Assembly: GCF_015706575.1 (NCBI RefSeq)
Contig: NW_024037068.1
Span: 2,914,001 to 2,978,000 of the forward strand
Source of the DNA: Patiria miniata
Taxonomy: Eukaryota > Echinodermata > Asteroidea > Valvatida > Asterinidae
Direction of reading: 5' to 3'
DNA length: 64,000 bases
Position 1 is the first letter of the stretch. Each line of letters begins with the position of its first letter. Below the pieces are notes generated by a model. The model was not told where the DNA came from, searched no databases, and saw nothing but the letters and a program-made list of their open reading frames with translations. Positions 53,101 to 61,345 of the stretch are shown piece after piece. The translations under genes and the position numbers were made by a program.

Positions 53101-54713
53101 ATTGAATGAAGATTTGCTATACTTTAGAATGAATGACGTTAATCCGGGTTCTTAAGGAAAGTTTGGGTGTTCTTTCCTATTATGTAAAATGATTAATATC
53201 AATCAGTTGACGGGAGGCGGGTGGTCAGCCATCAAAATGTTCGTAAATCATCAAAAGGTAAATGTAGTTTTTTTTATGAGGCAAAGGAGGGTACAAAATC
53301 TGTATGTTCACAATAATGTGTTAACAAAAAAATATTTTTTTTGGGGGGGGGGGGATTGGCATAAAAAACTTGCTGTCGTGATGCATTCCAGTGATACAGT
53401 GAAGGGAAAAAGGTTATTCTGGAGGGATAATGCACAGCAAAGGGCATGCAGACAACAAAGAATTATTCATTGTTTTCTTTATTCGATGCGTATAAGCTTA
53501 GAGCAAAGGCCGTACCTTCCTGGCAGGTTTTGCCGGTGTAACCTGCCTTGCATTTACACTGGTAACCGCCAGTCCCATCGGTTTCACAGACTCCACTATT
53601 TTGACACGGTTTGTCATCACAACTTGAGGCTGTGGGAATAAAACAAAAACCAATAAAAACAAATGAAGATGAAAACCTCCAAGCAACAAAGAAACAAAAA
53701 AGCAAACAAACCACTCAAACCCATAACACAAGCTATAATACTGTTCTTTAAGGGGAGCCAGCGACGGGGACGTCCCTTTGGTCCGACGTCCCATTGGTCC
53801 GACGTCATATTGGTCTATACTTTTCATTGGTCCATACGACGTCCCATTGGTCCGACTTCTTATTCAAACGTCCCGTTCCCATTGTTCAAAAGTTTTTTGG
53901 GGGGATCAAAATCCGCCTTTTTTTGTTTCTCACAACGAATAAGTGGGGGACGAGGGTGATCCAACAGCCCTACCTCTGATCCAAAAGTGTGTGTTGGGGG
54001 ACATAATAGTCCGCGTACCGTGAATTACAACCATGGCTCTCATTTGATACAATATTTTTTACAGCCAGTGACATAAAGTAAGCAAGGGGGGGGGGGTGTT
54101 GAAAGGAAGTAGTGGTAAAAGTAATTAGTGGTCCCGATGCAGATCAGTTTCCTTCTTTTACAACGCCTCTCAGCGAACCAATATGGAGGAGATTCGATGG
54201 GAAAGTGATTTTTTATGGTGAGGAAAACCACGAATGTCACATGACTGCTTATAGTTACTCCATTAAAGAATTTAAAAGGCTGTCGTTTATCTGCCACAGT
54301 CTCACATATCTCTATCTCGAATTCATCAGTGCCCATTTTTCATCCAATATTCATACGTTTGTTTGAATTTCATAAAACGTATCTGTGGGATAATTAAAAA
54401 AAAATAAGGGAAAAAAATGTTCGAAAACCAAAGGGAATGTCTTGTAGTGATTCAAAGACAAAATCTGAGGGAAATATATATCGAGGTCAGCGTGCATTGG
54501 CCTTGGTGGACGATAGGAAGGAGCGAATATCATTCAAAGTTCGTGACTCGTTGACATACGTGTGATCCTCTTTTTGCAGATGTAGTTGTAGTATTGAAAG
54601 CACCAGACATCATTCCAGTTGCCTCCTGCGCCGTAGAACCCGGGGTCCATGTAGGCACAGTCCTCGTAGCCGTAGTTGTCAGGCAGCCCGGGACCCCAGT
54701 TGGTGTAGCCACT
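38055..54713 (-). CDS. EGF/C-type lectin multidomain extracellular protein gene (partial)
   Basis: Fourteen intact exons in transcription order. The lectin C-terminal exon (54713-54560) is followed by an EGF exon (53629-53516), a full lectin domain (52415-52242, 51690-51574, 51355-51208), then nine calcium-binding EGF exons from 47488 down to 38055. Phases match across the joins (phase 1 into each EGF, lectin E|EGF reads G|AT TTT GAC), except between the first and second lectin exons. The protein should be secreted or a membrane ectodomain with Ca-dependent adhesion or glycan binding. The signal peptide, any transmembrane segment and both gene ends lie outside what I can see. The first exon in view is already mid-domain, so the gene continues beyond 54713, probably across the Gypsy insertion. 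Confidence 0.8.
38766..38885 (-). CDS. cbEGF exon 8
   Basis: 120 bp, phase 1-1. It encodes (D)[20 protein letters not shown]...[18 protein letters not shown], with two extra residues between the first two cysteines, as in the 42249 and 43871 exons. With the exon at 38055 it forms an older diverged version of the duplicated pair at 41.3-45.2 kb. Confidence 0.9.
38890..40240. other. Intron without recognised features
   Basis: Low-complexity runs only, including a C12 run near 39594-39606 next to the only odd short frame. Confidence 0.4.
40245..40872. mobile_element. CGTCACCG-family MITE, complete copy (CTGACAC type)
   Basis: The ends are CGTCACCGACACCACGAA followed by C(C/T)GACAC, inverted. 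ATAT flanks it on both sides (40241-40244 and 40873-40876). Internal repeats carry this element's own core: GTGTCAGTTCGTGAAAACC near 40461, TTTTCACGAACTGACACTC near 40559 and again near 40630. GC-rich patches GAGTGCGCGCACACAC and GTGCGCGCACTCTCCC form a small palindrome. 628 bp, no coding. Confidence 0.9.
41518..41631 (-). CDS. cbEGF exon 7
   Basis: 114 bp, phase 1-1. It encodes (D)[20 protein letters not shown] then [17 protein letters not shown]. The protein sequence is the same as the exon at 43140-43253, and it differs from the 38055 exon only near the end. It carries the cbEGF and hydroxylation motifs. Confidence 0.9.
42249..42368 (-). CDS. cbEGF exon 6
   Basis: 120 bp, phase 1-1. It encodes (D)[20 protein letters not shown]...[18 protein letters not shown]. 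It is identical in protein to the exon at 43871-43990, its duplicate. Confidence 0.9.
43140..43253 (-). CDS. cbEGF exon 5
   Basis: 114 bp, phase 1-1, duplicate of the exon at 41518-41631 with identical protein. Its donor and acceptor are intact, so both copies should be spliced in. Confidence 0.9.
43871..43990 (-). CDS. cbEGF exon 4
   Basis: 120 bp, phase 1-1, duplicate of the exon at 42249-42368 with identical protein. The acceptor lies 57 bp from the inserted MITE at 44047, which leaves the splice site and polypyrimidine tract in place. Confidence 0.9.
44047..44705. mobile_element. CGTCACCG-family MITE, complete copy (GAGCCACAT type)
   Basis: The ends are CGTCACCGTTTTCACGAA followed by (C/G)AGCCACAT, inverted. 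ACAT flanks it on both sides (44043-44046 and 44706-44709). Comparison with the empty site in duplication unit 1 (TTTTAAGTACATGCATGTAA) fixes the boundaries. Inside, ATATGTGGCTCTTCGTGAAA followed by ACGCAAAT recurs near 44285, 44401 and 44498. 659 bp, with a GC-rich patch GAGTACGCGCGCGCGC. No coding. Confidence 0.95.
45175..45625. mobile_element. MITE with TAACCCTAAAGGGGC ends
   Basis: The ends TAACCATAAAGGGGCTGGGG and, reversed, TAACCCTAAAGGGGCCAGG frame 451 bp. The subterminal blocks GGCGGAATCCGCCCCC and GGGGGCTGAATCCCCC also pair loosely. A truncated copy of its left end (TAACCCTAAAGGGGCTGGGG) sits at the end of duplication unit 1 at 42891-42913. The 69-residue minus frame inside is not meaningful. 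Confidence 0.7.
45653..45766 (-). CDS. cbEGF exon 3
   Basis: 114 bp, phase 1-1. It encodes (D)[20 protein letters not shown] then [18 protein letters not shown]. It has the cbEGF and hydroxylation motifs. It starts the downstream series of near-identical repeats and lies right beside the MITE at 45175-45625. Confidence 0.9.
45770..46420. other. Intron without recognised features
   Basis: Adenine-rich. The 67-residue plus frame is low-complexity Asn/Lys. Confidence 0.4.
46426..46539 (-). CDS. cbEGF exon 2
   Basis: 114 bp, phase 1-1. It encodes (D)[20 protein letters not shown] then [18 protein letters not shown]. It is more diverged from the others, with DIND in place of DIDE, but the hydroxylation consensus [10 protein letters not shown] is kept. 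Confidence 0.9.
47375..47488 (-). CDS. cbEGF exon 1 (first after the lectin domain)
   Basis: 114 bp, phase 1-1. It encodes (D)[20 protein letters not shown] then [18 protein letters not shown]. It joins the last lectin exon in frame (KKAAE-D-FDQC). The hydroxylation consensus [10 protein letters not shown] is present. Confidence 0.9.
47495..48215. other. Intron without recognised features
   Basis: No repeat or gene seen apart from T-rich tracts. Confidence 0.35.
48221..48759. mobile_element. CGTCACCG-family MITE, decayed complete copy
   Basis: The left end is CGTCACCGTTTTCAGAGCCA. The right end reads TTTGAGAAAACGGCGACG, an eroded inverse. ATTG and ATGG flank it, a probable 4-bp duplication with one change. 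Internal repeats GTGTCCCTTTGTGAAAACG and GTGTGGCTCTTTGTG with CTTCGTGAAAACA match the TTTT-type member at 44047, as do GTTTCCTACATTTGGGCCC and TTAATAATGTTTTGCTT. 539 bp, older than the 44047 copy. Confidence 0.8.
49021..49565. repeat. GTTGATGTTGATT minisatellite
   Basis: About 540 bp of GTTGATGTTGATTGTTGATG-like sequence with units built from GTTGAT and GTTGATT. It is strand-asymmetric (T and G on plus). The reverse complement of the array appears at 37779-37935. Confidence 0.9.
49570..50590. other. Intron without recognised features
   Basis: A short inverted AAGCGCCCAAACGGGCGCTT hairpin lies near 49813-49832. Otherwise nothing. Confidence 0.35.
50595..50830. repeat. CCGGAAG palindrome / TGACGTCA repeat, second locus
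   Basis: GGCACTTCCGGTTTGGACCG followed by GAAGGAAGGGTCACGTG, and then GATGACGTCATGATAACGTC. It has the same order and spacing as at 12885-13460. Confidence 0.55.
51208..51355 (-). CDS. C-type lectin domain 2, exon 3 of 3
   Basis: 148 bp, phase 0 to 1. It encodes [19 protein letters not shown] then [20 protein letters not shown] and [10 protein letters not shown]. This is the C-terminal half of a C-type lectin fold. The long-loop Ca site reads IPD where EPN or QPD is usual, and WSD replaces WND. The last two cysteines are present. Ca-dependent sugar binding is possible but altered. Confidence 0.9.
51574..51690 (-). CDS. C-type lectin domain 2, exon 2 of 3
   Basis: 117 bp, phase 0-0. It encodes [20 protein letters not shown] then [19 protein letters not shown], with the family's WIGL and WSDG signatures. 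The incoming phase is 0, while the preceding exon leaves phase 1, so a micro-exon or a different splice site must join them. Confidence 0.85.
52242..52415 (-). CDS. C-type lectin domain 2, exon 1 of 3
   Basis: 174 bp, phase 1-1, acceptor CTATGTCTTTGCGCAG. It encodes (D)[20 protein letters not shown], then [20 protein letters not shown] and [17 protein letters not shown]. It has the long-form N-terminal cysteine pair, the W-x-x-A-x-x-x-C helix and the 'ANLVSIHS' strand of C-type lectins. It joins the EGF exon at 53516 in frame (CQE-D-NYC). Confidence 0.9.
52420..53510. other. Intron; carries a GTGGCGGATCCAGG repeat end
   Basis: ACACAGTGGCGGATCCAGGA at 52920-52939 is a word I associate with a common dispersed element in marine invertebrate genomes. 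The rest is unassigned. A G12 run near 53343 is present. Confidence 0.3.
53516..53629 (-). CDS. EGF exon between the two lectin domains
   Basis: 114 bp, phase 1-1, acceptor TTTTATTCCCACAG. It encodes (P)[20 protein letters not shown] then [17 protein letters not shown]. It has six cysteines in EGF spacing but lacks the DxDE calcium start and the hydroxylation consensus, so it is a plain EGF, unlike the downstream nine. Confidence 0.9.
53758..53880. repeat. GTCCGACGTCCCATTG short tandem repeat
   Basis: TTGGTCCGACGTCCCATTGG, TCCGACGTCATATTGGTC and CATACGACGTCCCATTGGTC recur with a 16-20 bp period, five units. Confidence 0.75.
53885..54555. other. Intron without recognised features
   Basis: No gene-like frame is supported. 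Confidence 0.35.
54560..54713 (-). CDS. C-type lectin domain 1, C-terminal exon
   Basis: 154 bp, phase 0 to 1. It encodes [19 protein letters not shown], then [20 protein letters not shown] and [12 protein letters not shown]. It keeps the WND calcium ligand motif and has LPD at the EPN/QPD position. It joins the next EGF exon in frame (RIT-P-SSC). The matching N-terminal lectin exons are not in the window, so they should lie beyond the Gypsy element. Confidence 0.9.
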
Positions 54714-54719
54714 CTAAAA

Positions 54720-55080
54720 CACAAACAAACACACCCGTTTGCCTTCAATAGGGGACCCTCTATATTTTCCTTCTTATGTTTGTACTCCAACCTTTTAGGA
54801 AGACCTCCCTCCCATATGTGGCAGACCTTCGGGAAATTTGGGAATATGGTTTATTTTTTCGTTTGTATGTCAAACAAAAGTAAAACAATTGGAAAAGAGC
54901 GATTGCTAAGAAGAAAGCAATCGAAGAAAGAAACTAGAGCTGTATGTCTGTTTGAAAACAGAACACAGGGATTTTTTCGCATTTTACAAATGTTTATGCT
55001 ATGTTTGTCCTTTGCATTCACTTTTTAGAGTGTTTAATACCTTTAAAGGCTTGTTCACGATGCTTAGAATAATTCCAAAA
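54720..55080. other. Intron without recognised features
   Basis: Nothing recognised. The 144-residue plus-strand frame here is antisense to the lectin exon and not gene-like. Confidence 0.35.
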
Positions 55081-55084
55081 ATAA

Positions 55085-55615
55085 AGTTTTATCACATGAC
55101 GTCACATGCCCTGCGATGACGTCATCTTGAAAACCCTTCTCAATGCACATTTTGTCATTTTGGTCTGGGCGTGAACCAAGTTTACAGTTAATCCGATGAA
55201 AGGAAGTGTGCAATTTGAGAGCAGAATAAAATAATAAAAAATAAAAAAATCATTAAAAATCAAACGATGACGTCATTGTGACGTCACTTCAGACTTTGCA
55301 TACTAGTACCATTATCTATCCACCCACCAAGTTTCATGACGATCAGACCTTTCCTTATATGTGTTTTGAAAAATGGCATTTTTGATGTCATGATGAGGTC
55401 ATACACTTTTCAAAGGTCCAAAAATTCAATTATTCATATAAAATTGCATGATGATGTCATCATGACGTTACCTCATATTTTTAATACATCCTGGTCTACC
55501 CACATACCAAGTTTCAAACCAATCGGACTTACAGTTCTGTAGAAATAGGACTTCAAAATATGCACGTTTTGATGACGTCACGTGACCCCGATGACGTAAT
55601 CATGACGTCACACTT
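55085..55615. repeat. Tandem repeat of TGACGTCA-bearing units
   Basis: Three to four units of 120-180 bp each hold a double CRE-like palindrome (ATGACGTCACATGCC...GATGACGTCATC, GATGACGTCATTGTGACGTC, GATGACGTCACGTGACC...GACGTCAC). A shared stretch such as ACCAAGTTTCATGACGATCA and ACCAAGTTTCAAACCAATCG follows. The block abuts the retroelement LTR. Confidence 0.7.
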
Positions 55616-55654
55616 TGGGACACAACTTTGCCATAAGGGCAATGCATATACTTA

Positions 55655-56397
55655 TGTGACCCTTCTAAACAATACGGGCTGAACGGCTGATTCTCAGTTT
55701 GTGCTGGTTTATTTCTGTTGAGGAACGAAGACAACGTGTTACTTGGTCTTCGACCGAAAACAGAATCAAATATACAAAATACAAAAGAATGACTGTACAA
55801 AATACTTATGAAATAATCTAGATACTAAATACCAAAAAGGATTCATCAATATTTACTCAAGATCCCGCGGTTTGCGCCTAAATTCGGGCAGCGTCCGCCA
55901 TATTGAATTTTACTGTGAAAACCCAATAAATACAAGATAATTAATCCAATCTTATATAATAATGAAGAAATGAACTGCTGAATTCCTTCTACAATATCGA
56001 AATATCTATCACTCTTACGATAAGATAATTAAATGAATTCTTGAATACATGAAAAATCACAAGTCAATCAATATCCTGAAATAATCGAATATGCTTCCAA
56101 AATCAACTAAAATGACCTAAGAGCAATCTAAATCTACTCAAGGATAGTACCTGTTAACTGTGAATTAATATAAGTTATTATTATGAGAAAGATTGAGGTA
56201 AAATGTAAAAAGATCATTACCTGTTGAGGAACGAAGACAACGTGTTACTTGGTCTTCGACCGAAAACAGAATGACGAAATGTGGAAAGCGCGCGAACTGG
56301 TTTACAAAACCAAGAGGGCGCTCGCCAATTTAAATAACAGATAACGATTACGTAATGTAAAAATAAATAGAGGGGGGTTCGCATCGCAACCGCCACA
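55655..56397 (-). repeat. 3' LTR of the Gypsy element (boundaries inferred)
   Basis: In element orientation it starts TGTGGCGGTTGCGATGCG directly after the purine tract and ends near GAAGGGTCACA. AATAAA lies about 55 bp before that end. A 50-bp segment (TTCGGTCGAAGACCAAGT, CGTTGTCTTCGTTCCTCAAC) occurs twice, at 56222-56272 and 55716-55766. The outer limit is uncertain because the partner LTR is not available for comparison. Confidence 0.6.
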
Positions 56398-56941
56398 TTA
56401 TTCCCCCTCGAGAGAAAATGTCGTCCTCGACATTTTGTTTAACAGTACACTATTTATACAATGATAATGTAAGAAAGTATTAAATAATTAAATAAAGATA
56501 AACAGAATCATGACTTCTACTCTCTAATGTCATTATTATAACCACTAAATCAAACATCCGATCGGCTCCTCGTCCTCCGGAAATTCAAAGTCAAAAAAAG
56601 TATTCTTTAACTTAATTAGAACACCAGTTATCCAAAATCACTTAGATTAATATCAAAATGTTTCCCTGAAAATCTGTCGTTTTGGACAATTAAGTTATTC
56701 TGATGCAGAAGATATATACATGGTAACATTACTTTCTATATAAAGGAAATCAATATAATCCACCTTTGATTACGAAGATCAACCTTGTAATAGCATAATG
56801 CATAATATACATGAAAATAAAGAGATCATAATTTTCGTCTTTTCAAGATCTCTGTCACCAGTGTTCGCAAGATAATCTTACATCATTATTAAAAGCAAAT
56901 TAAATTTAATATATACAATTATATTTGGGATAGAGCCATGG

Positions 56942-59900
56942 TTAGATTGGACTGTTTTCTCGCAGAAGGAGTCTTAGACAAGCTTTTCTTCTTGTCTCGG
57001 CCATCTTTGGTTCCTTCCACTTTTCAAACAGTCGTCTTCCGGCGTTGACTCTCTCTTGATGTGATTGGTACTGTGCTCGCTGCTGTTTGTTTTGACCAAG
57101 GAAGTCGTATGTCAACCTACTGACAGGTCTTCTGGTTCTGGTAGGTCTAGGGCTTGGTGGTGTGAGACAAGCTGTGCTGTCAGAGATGTTTAACTCATCT
57201 GGGGTCTCGTTAGCCTGCGTGCTCAGTACCTCAGGAGTTAGTGATGGTGGTAAGATTGAAGGAGAAGTATCATCACTGTTTCTCGTACCAAGATCAATCA
57301 TTGGAGTAAGCACAGGTGGTGAAGGTGAAGGTGATTCTGTTTCTACTGGGAGAAATGCTATGTCCACCTCTTCCTCGCTGGTTTCACTTTCTTCCATGCC
57401 TATCTTTTGAGGTTGGTCATCTGCCTGTTCCGTGTCGGGCTCTGTTTTTGTTTGAGTGTTCGTCAGGGGCACGTCTCTTATCAAGCTGGCCTCTTCCATG
57501 GGCAGAAACATACATGGAGTCAGCAGATTTCTGTGTACGGTTCTCTCTCTTCCATTATTAAGAGAACGGAGGGTATACACCGGAAGGTCTTGATGCTTAG
57601 ATATTACTACGTAGGGTTGTGACTCCCACCTGTCGGCTAACTTGCTAGTTCCGACCAGATGTTTATTTTGGACAAGGACTCTGTCACCTATACGTAGGGG
57701 GGCGATACAGGAACCTCTGTCATAAAGGCGTTTCTGTTTCGCCTTTGCCTGCTTGACGAAGTCGCTAGCCCTTTTGTACGAGGCTTGAAGTCTGTCCCTC
57801 AGCTGTTCGACATACTCATCGTAATTTGGTGTTTCTCTCTCCGTGGACTTGAGTCCGAACATCAAGTCAACTGGTAGGTTTGGATGTCTGCCGAACATGA
57901 GATAAAATGGAGCATAACCGGTAGAGTCGTGTCGTGTGGAATTATAGGCGTGTGTCATTGTTCCTACGTATTGTTTCCAGTCTTTCTTCTGGTCTTCTTC
58001 AAGTGTACCGAGCATGTTCAGCAGAGTGTGGTTGAAGCGTTCTGTAAGGCCATTCCCTTGAGGATGGTAGGGGGTTGTTCGACTTTTTTTGATGCCAGAG
58101 ATCTTACAAAGTTCCCGGATGAGCTGACTTTCGAAATTACGACCCTGGTCCGCGTGTATTCTCACCGGAAATCCATAGTGCTGAATTATCTTCTCCCAGA
58201 GTATCTTGGCAACCGTGTCGGCCTTTTGATCGCGAGTAGGGAACGCCTGAGCATATTTGGTGAAATGGTCGGTTATGACCAGTATGTTTTCATAACCGCC
58301 TTTGCTCCTTTCCAACTTGAGATAATCGATGCAAAGTAGCTCCATAGGTTCGCTTGTGCTGATGTTGACCAAAGGTACACGAGTTTTTGTGGAGGGAGTC
58401 TTCCTCAGGCAGCATCTCTTGCAGTGCTCGCACCAGGTTTTGATGTCCTGTGCCATCTTAGGCCAGAAAAACCTGTTTCTTGCCATGTCGAGCGTTCTGT
58501 CGAAGCCAAGGTGGCCGAAGTCATTGTGGAGAGATCTCATGACAGTGTCTCTGTATTGTTGAGGAAGAACAAGTTGTTCTGTTGTTGATCCATCCTGGTT
58601 CTTTCTCAGACGATAGAGCACGCCATCCCTCATCTGGAGCTTTGCCCATTGTCGTAAACAGATGAGACATCCAAGCTGTTCGCAACCTCTCTCTTCTCTG
58701 GTTGGCTTTCTGCCCTTCTCCATGTAGTGTATGACTCTGGCGATATTATGATCACTTCTCTGGGCTGAAATGATGTCTTTTTTCGATAGTCTAGGCAAGT
58801 CATTGGTTGGTCCTGGCATGTGACTCTCGGTCGTGACTTCACATCTAGCTACTGGAGGCTGTACAAAGAGATTTGGTTCTAGTGGGTGACTGTTGCAGAT
58901 GGCTTGCACGATGTGAGGTGGGATGGTGATGGCGTCCTTCTGGAATGTCAGGAGAGTCCTCGAGGTATCAGAATGTGGTTTGCGAGATAGCGCATCGGCT
59001 GCTTCGTTGCTCTTGCCTGGTTTGTACTTCACGGTGAAGTTGAACTGGGATAACGCAGCAATCCATCTTTGGCCTGTTGCATCTAGCTTGGCAGAGGTGG
59101 TGACATACAGGAGAGGATTGTTATCAGTCAGCACTGTAAATTGGTTGCCCAGTAGGTAATCTCGAAACTTGTCAGTAATTGCCCACTTCATCGCTAAGAA
59201 TTCTAGCTTGTGCGCTGGGTAGCGAGATTCGGCGGGGCTGAGAACTCTACTGGCGTATGCGATGACTCGTTCCGTTCCTTCCTGTACTTGGCTGAGAACA
59301 GCTCCGAGCCCGACTCCAGACGCATCAGTCTGCAGGATGAATGGGAGTGAGTAGTTGGCGTAGGCGAGGATCGGTGGAGATGTCAACTGTTGTTTCAATT
59401 GATCTATTGCCATCTGACAATCATCCGTCCAAATGAATGATGGGGTTACAGATGTAGAGGTTTTTCTGATCTTCCTCTTCTTCCGTCTTGGGTCACCGGA
59501 TGTGAGTTTGTAGAGAGGTGAGGCAATGTGCGAATACCCTTTAATGAAGCGCCTATAGTAGCCGGTGAAGCCGAGAAATCGTTGTAATTCTTTGCGGCTA
59601 GTGGGGGTTGGCCAGTGTTGTACTGGATCACTACAGATACCTTTGCCCGAAACAATGTGACCAAGATACTTTACTTCTTCTTGGAGGAGGTTACACTTAG
59701 ACGGCTTGAGTTTTAGGCCATGTTGTCTCAGGCAAGAGAATACTTTGGCAAGACGGTCAAGATGTTCTTCGAAGTTGGTAGAGAAAATGATTATGTCGTC
59801 GAGATACAGCAGACATGTGACATAGTTTTGCTCTCCTAGACAAGTCATCATAAGGCGTTGGAACGTAGCCGGAGCATTGGCTAACCCGAAAGGCATCCGG

Positions 59901-61345
59901 TTACATTCATATAAGCCCATGGGAGTAGTGAAGGCTGTCTTGGGTATGTCTTTTTCTTCCATTTGGACTTGCCAGTAGCCTGATGTAAGGTCTAATGTGG
60001 TGAAGAGTTGGGCGTTTCCAAGAGCATCCAGAGCTTCGTCAATGCGTGGGAGTGGATAAGCATCCCGTACAGTTTTGCTGTTCAGACGACGGTAGTCGAT
60101 GCATATTCGCAATGAGCCATCTTTCTTATGTGCAATCACGATCGGCGAGGCAAAGGGACTGCTACTTCTACGAATTACGTTTGTTTCCTCCATGGCCTTG
60201 AGGTGATCCTTGACAGCTTGGTATTGCGAAGGTGGGACTCGGCGATGAGGAAGTCGAAATGGTTGATCATCTATGAGTGGAATGCTGTGCTTAATCGTTG
60301 ATGTACATCCGGAGTCAAGTGAACTAGATGAGAATACATCAGAGTATTCTTGAAGAAGATTTTCCAGCTGTTTCTTCTGTGACTCGCTGTCAAATTTCGC
60401 AGTGGAGAGGTCTACCGGAGGCGTAAATCTTACATCTGATGGATCATCATAGACTTGACTCTGATCTGTCGGAGTTGTGCATTCATGGTCTCTATCTTTC
60501 CGTCTAGATTGTGACTTATCTTGATTTTGATGGCGTGGTAGATCATCAATGCGCAAGATGGACGATAACTGTGCCAGTTTACAATTGTGTCTGATGGTTA
60601 TGGGTTTTGCAGAAATGTTGCACAGTCTCACAGGTACTTGGCAGTTAGGTCCAACATCTGTGACTAGGTTGCTGACTTTCAAGCATGAAGAGCTTTGAGG
60701 AAAATTCTCGACGACTGCGGTGTAAGGAAGGCCTTGACCACGGGGTGCTTGACAAATGATGTCTTCTTCTTGACCTGGTGATATCACTCGGGGATTTCGC
60801 CCGATGTACTTCGCGTAGCCGATAGTACCATCATGGTGGTTACCAGGTTCCGAAGCGGTGAGGCTGCTGAATGCTGCATGCCACGCAGAGCTCTTCGTCT
60901 GAAGATGTCGCGTGAATTGGTTACTCTTTGCTATTTGCTGATCCCTCTTGACAGCTCTGATCACATTGGTACCAATGAGGACTGGAACATCTCTGCGGTA
61001 ACTATCTGTTGGTACCACGAATGCAGGGACATCTTCATAAACAACGTCCATTATATCAAGGGTAACTGGTACGATGCCTAAGTGAGGTACACTATGCCCA
61101 CTCGCACTCTCGATGGAAACTTCTGTAGGAGAGGGTTCTCTGTTCTGGAGCTCAGGATGTCGCTTCCAAAGGTCTTCTGTTATTGAAGTGATCTGCGAAC
61201 CAGAATCTATCAAGGCAGTATAATTGACGCCATTTATCTTGACTACATCTTCATTGTTAGGACCAATTAATTGTTGATGGTGAGGCTTGCTATCATGTTG
61301 GAATATTGTTGATTGTCGAGATGCGCTGTTTGAAGAAGACTTCAT
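56942..61345 (-). CDS. pol: Gypsy pol polyprotein: protease, reverse transcriptase, RNase H, integrase
   Basis: 1,467 residues. The aspartic protease has ALIDSGSQITSI near residue 50. The reverse transcriptase has the fingers RICIDYRRLNSKTV and catalytic LLYLDDIIIF near 500. RNase H follows (FILQTDASGVGLGAVLSQV, LTDNNPLLYV). The integrase zinc finger is HNDFGHLGFDRT...CEHCKRC, then a DDE core (LCIDYLKLERSK, RIHADQGRNFESQL, TTPYHPQGNGLTERFN) and a long acidic, Ser/Pro-rich tail of about 200 residues. The domain order RT-RH-IN is that of Metaviridae. Its start overlaps the gag stop (ATGA), so pol is made by reinitiation or frameshifting, as in relatives. The frame is whole. Confidence 0.95.
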   Translation of the reverse strand: MKSSSNSASRQSTIFQHDSKPHHQQLIGPNNEDVVKINGVNYTALIDSGSQITSITEDLWKRHPELQNREPSPTEVSIESASGHSVPHLGIVPVTLDIMDVVYEDVPAFVVPTDSYRRDVPVLIGTNVIRAVKRDQQIAKSNQFTRHLQTKSSAWHAAFSSLTASEPGNHHDGTIGYAKYIGRNPRVISPGQEEDIICQAPRGQGLPYTAVVENFPQSSSCLKVSNLVTDVGPNCQVPVRLCNISAKPITIRHNCKLAQLSSILRIDDLPRHQNQDKSQSRRKDRDHECTTPTDQSQVYDDPSDVRFTPPVDLSTAKFDSESQKKQLENLLQEYSDVFSSSSLDSGCTSTIKHSIPLIDDQPFRLPHRRVPPSQYQAVKDHLKAMEETNVIRRSSSPFASPIVIAHKKDGSLRICIDYRRLNSKTVRDAYPLPRIDEALDALGNAQLFTTLDLTSGYWQVQMEEKDIPKTAFTTPMGLYECNRMPFGLANAPATFQRLMMTCLGEQNYVTCLLYLDDIIIFSTNFEEHLDRLAKVFSCLRQHGLKLKPSKCNLLQEEVKYLGHIVSGKGICSDPVQHWPTPTSRKELQRFLGFTGYYRRFIKGYSHIASPLYKLTSGDPRRKKRKIRKTSTSVTPSFIWTDDCQMAIDQLKQQLTSPPILAYANYSLPFILQTDASGVGLGAVLSQVQEGTERVIAYASRVLSPAESRYPAHKLEFLAMKWAITDKFRDYLLGNQFTVLTDNNPLLYVTTSAKLDATGQRWIAALSQFNFTVKYKPGKSNEAADALSRKPHSDTSRTLLTFQKDAITIPPHIVQAICNSHPLEPNLFVQPPVARCEVTTESHMPGPTNDLPRLSKKDIISAQRSDHNIARVIHYMEKGRKPTREERGCEQLGCLICLRQWAKLQMRDGVLYRLRKNQDGSTTEQLVLPQQYRDTVMRSLHNDFGHLGFDRTLDMARNRFFWPKMAQDIKTWCEHCKRCCLRKTPSTKTRVPLVNISTSEPMELLCIDYLKLERSKGGYENILVITDHFTKYAQAFPTRDQKADTVAKILWEKIIQHYGFPVRIHADQGRNFESQLIRELCKISGIKKSRTTPYHPQGNGLTERFNHTLLNMLGTLEEDQKKDWKQYVGTMTHAYNSTRHDSTGYAPFYLMFGRHPNLPVDLMFGLKSTERETPNYDEYVEQLRDRLQASYKRASDFVKQAKAKQKRLYDRGSCIAPLRIGDRVLVQNKHLVGTSKLADRWESQPYVVISKHQDLPVYTLRSLNNGRERTVHRNLLTPCMFLPMEEASLIRDVPLTNTQTKTEPDTEQADDQPQKIGMEESETSEEEVDIAFLPVETESPSPSPPVLTPMIDLGTRNSDDTSPSILPPSLTPEVLSTQANETPDELNISDSTACLTPPSPRPTRTRRPVSRLTYDFLGQNKQQRAQYQSHQERVNAGRRLFEKWKEPKMAETRRKACLRLLLRENSPI

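Noticed and set aside
57162-59159. Plus-strand frames across the Gypsy pol region
   Set aside because: Antisense shadows of the pol frame.
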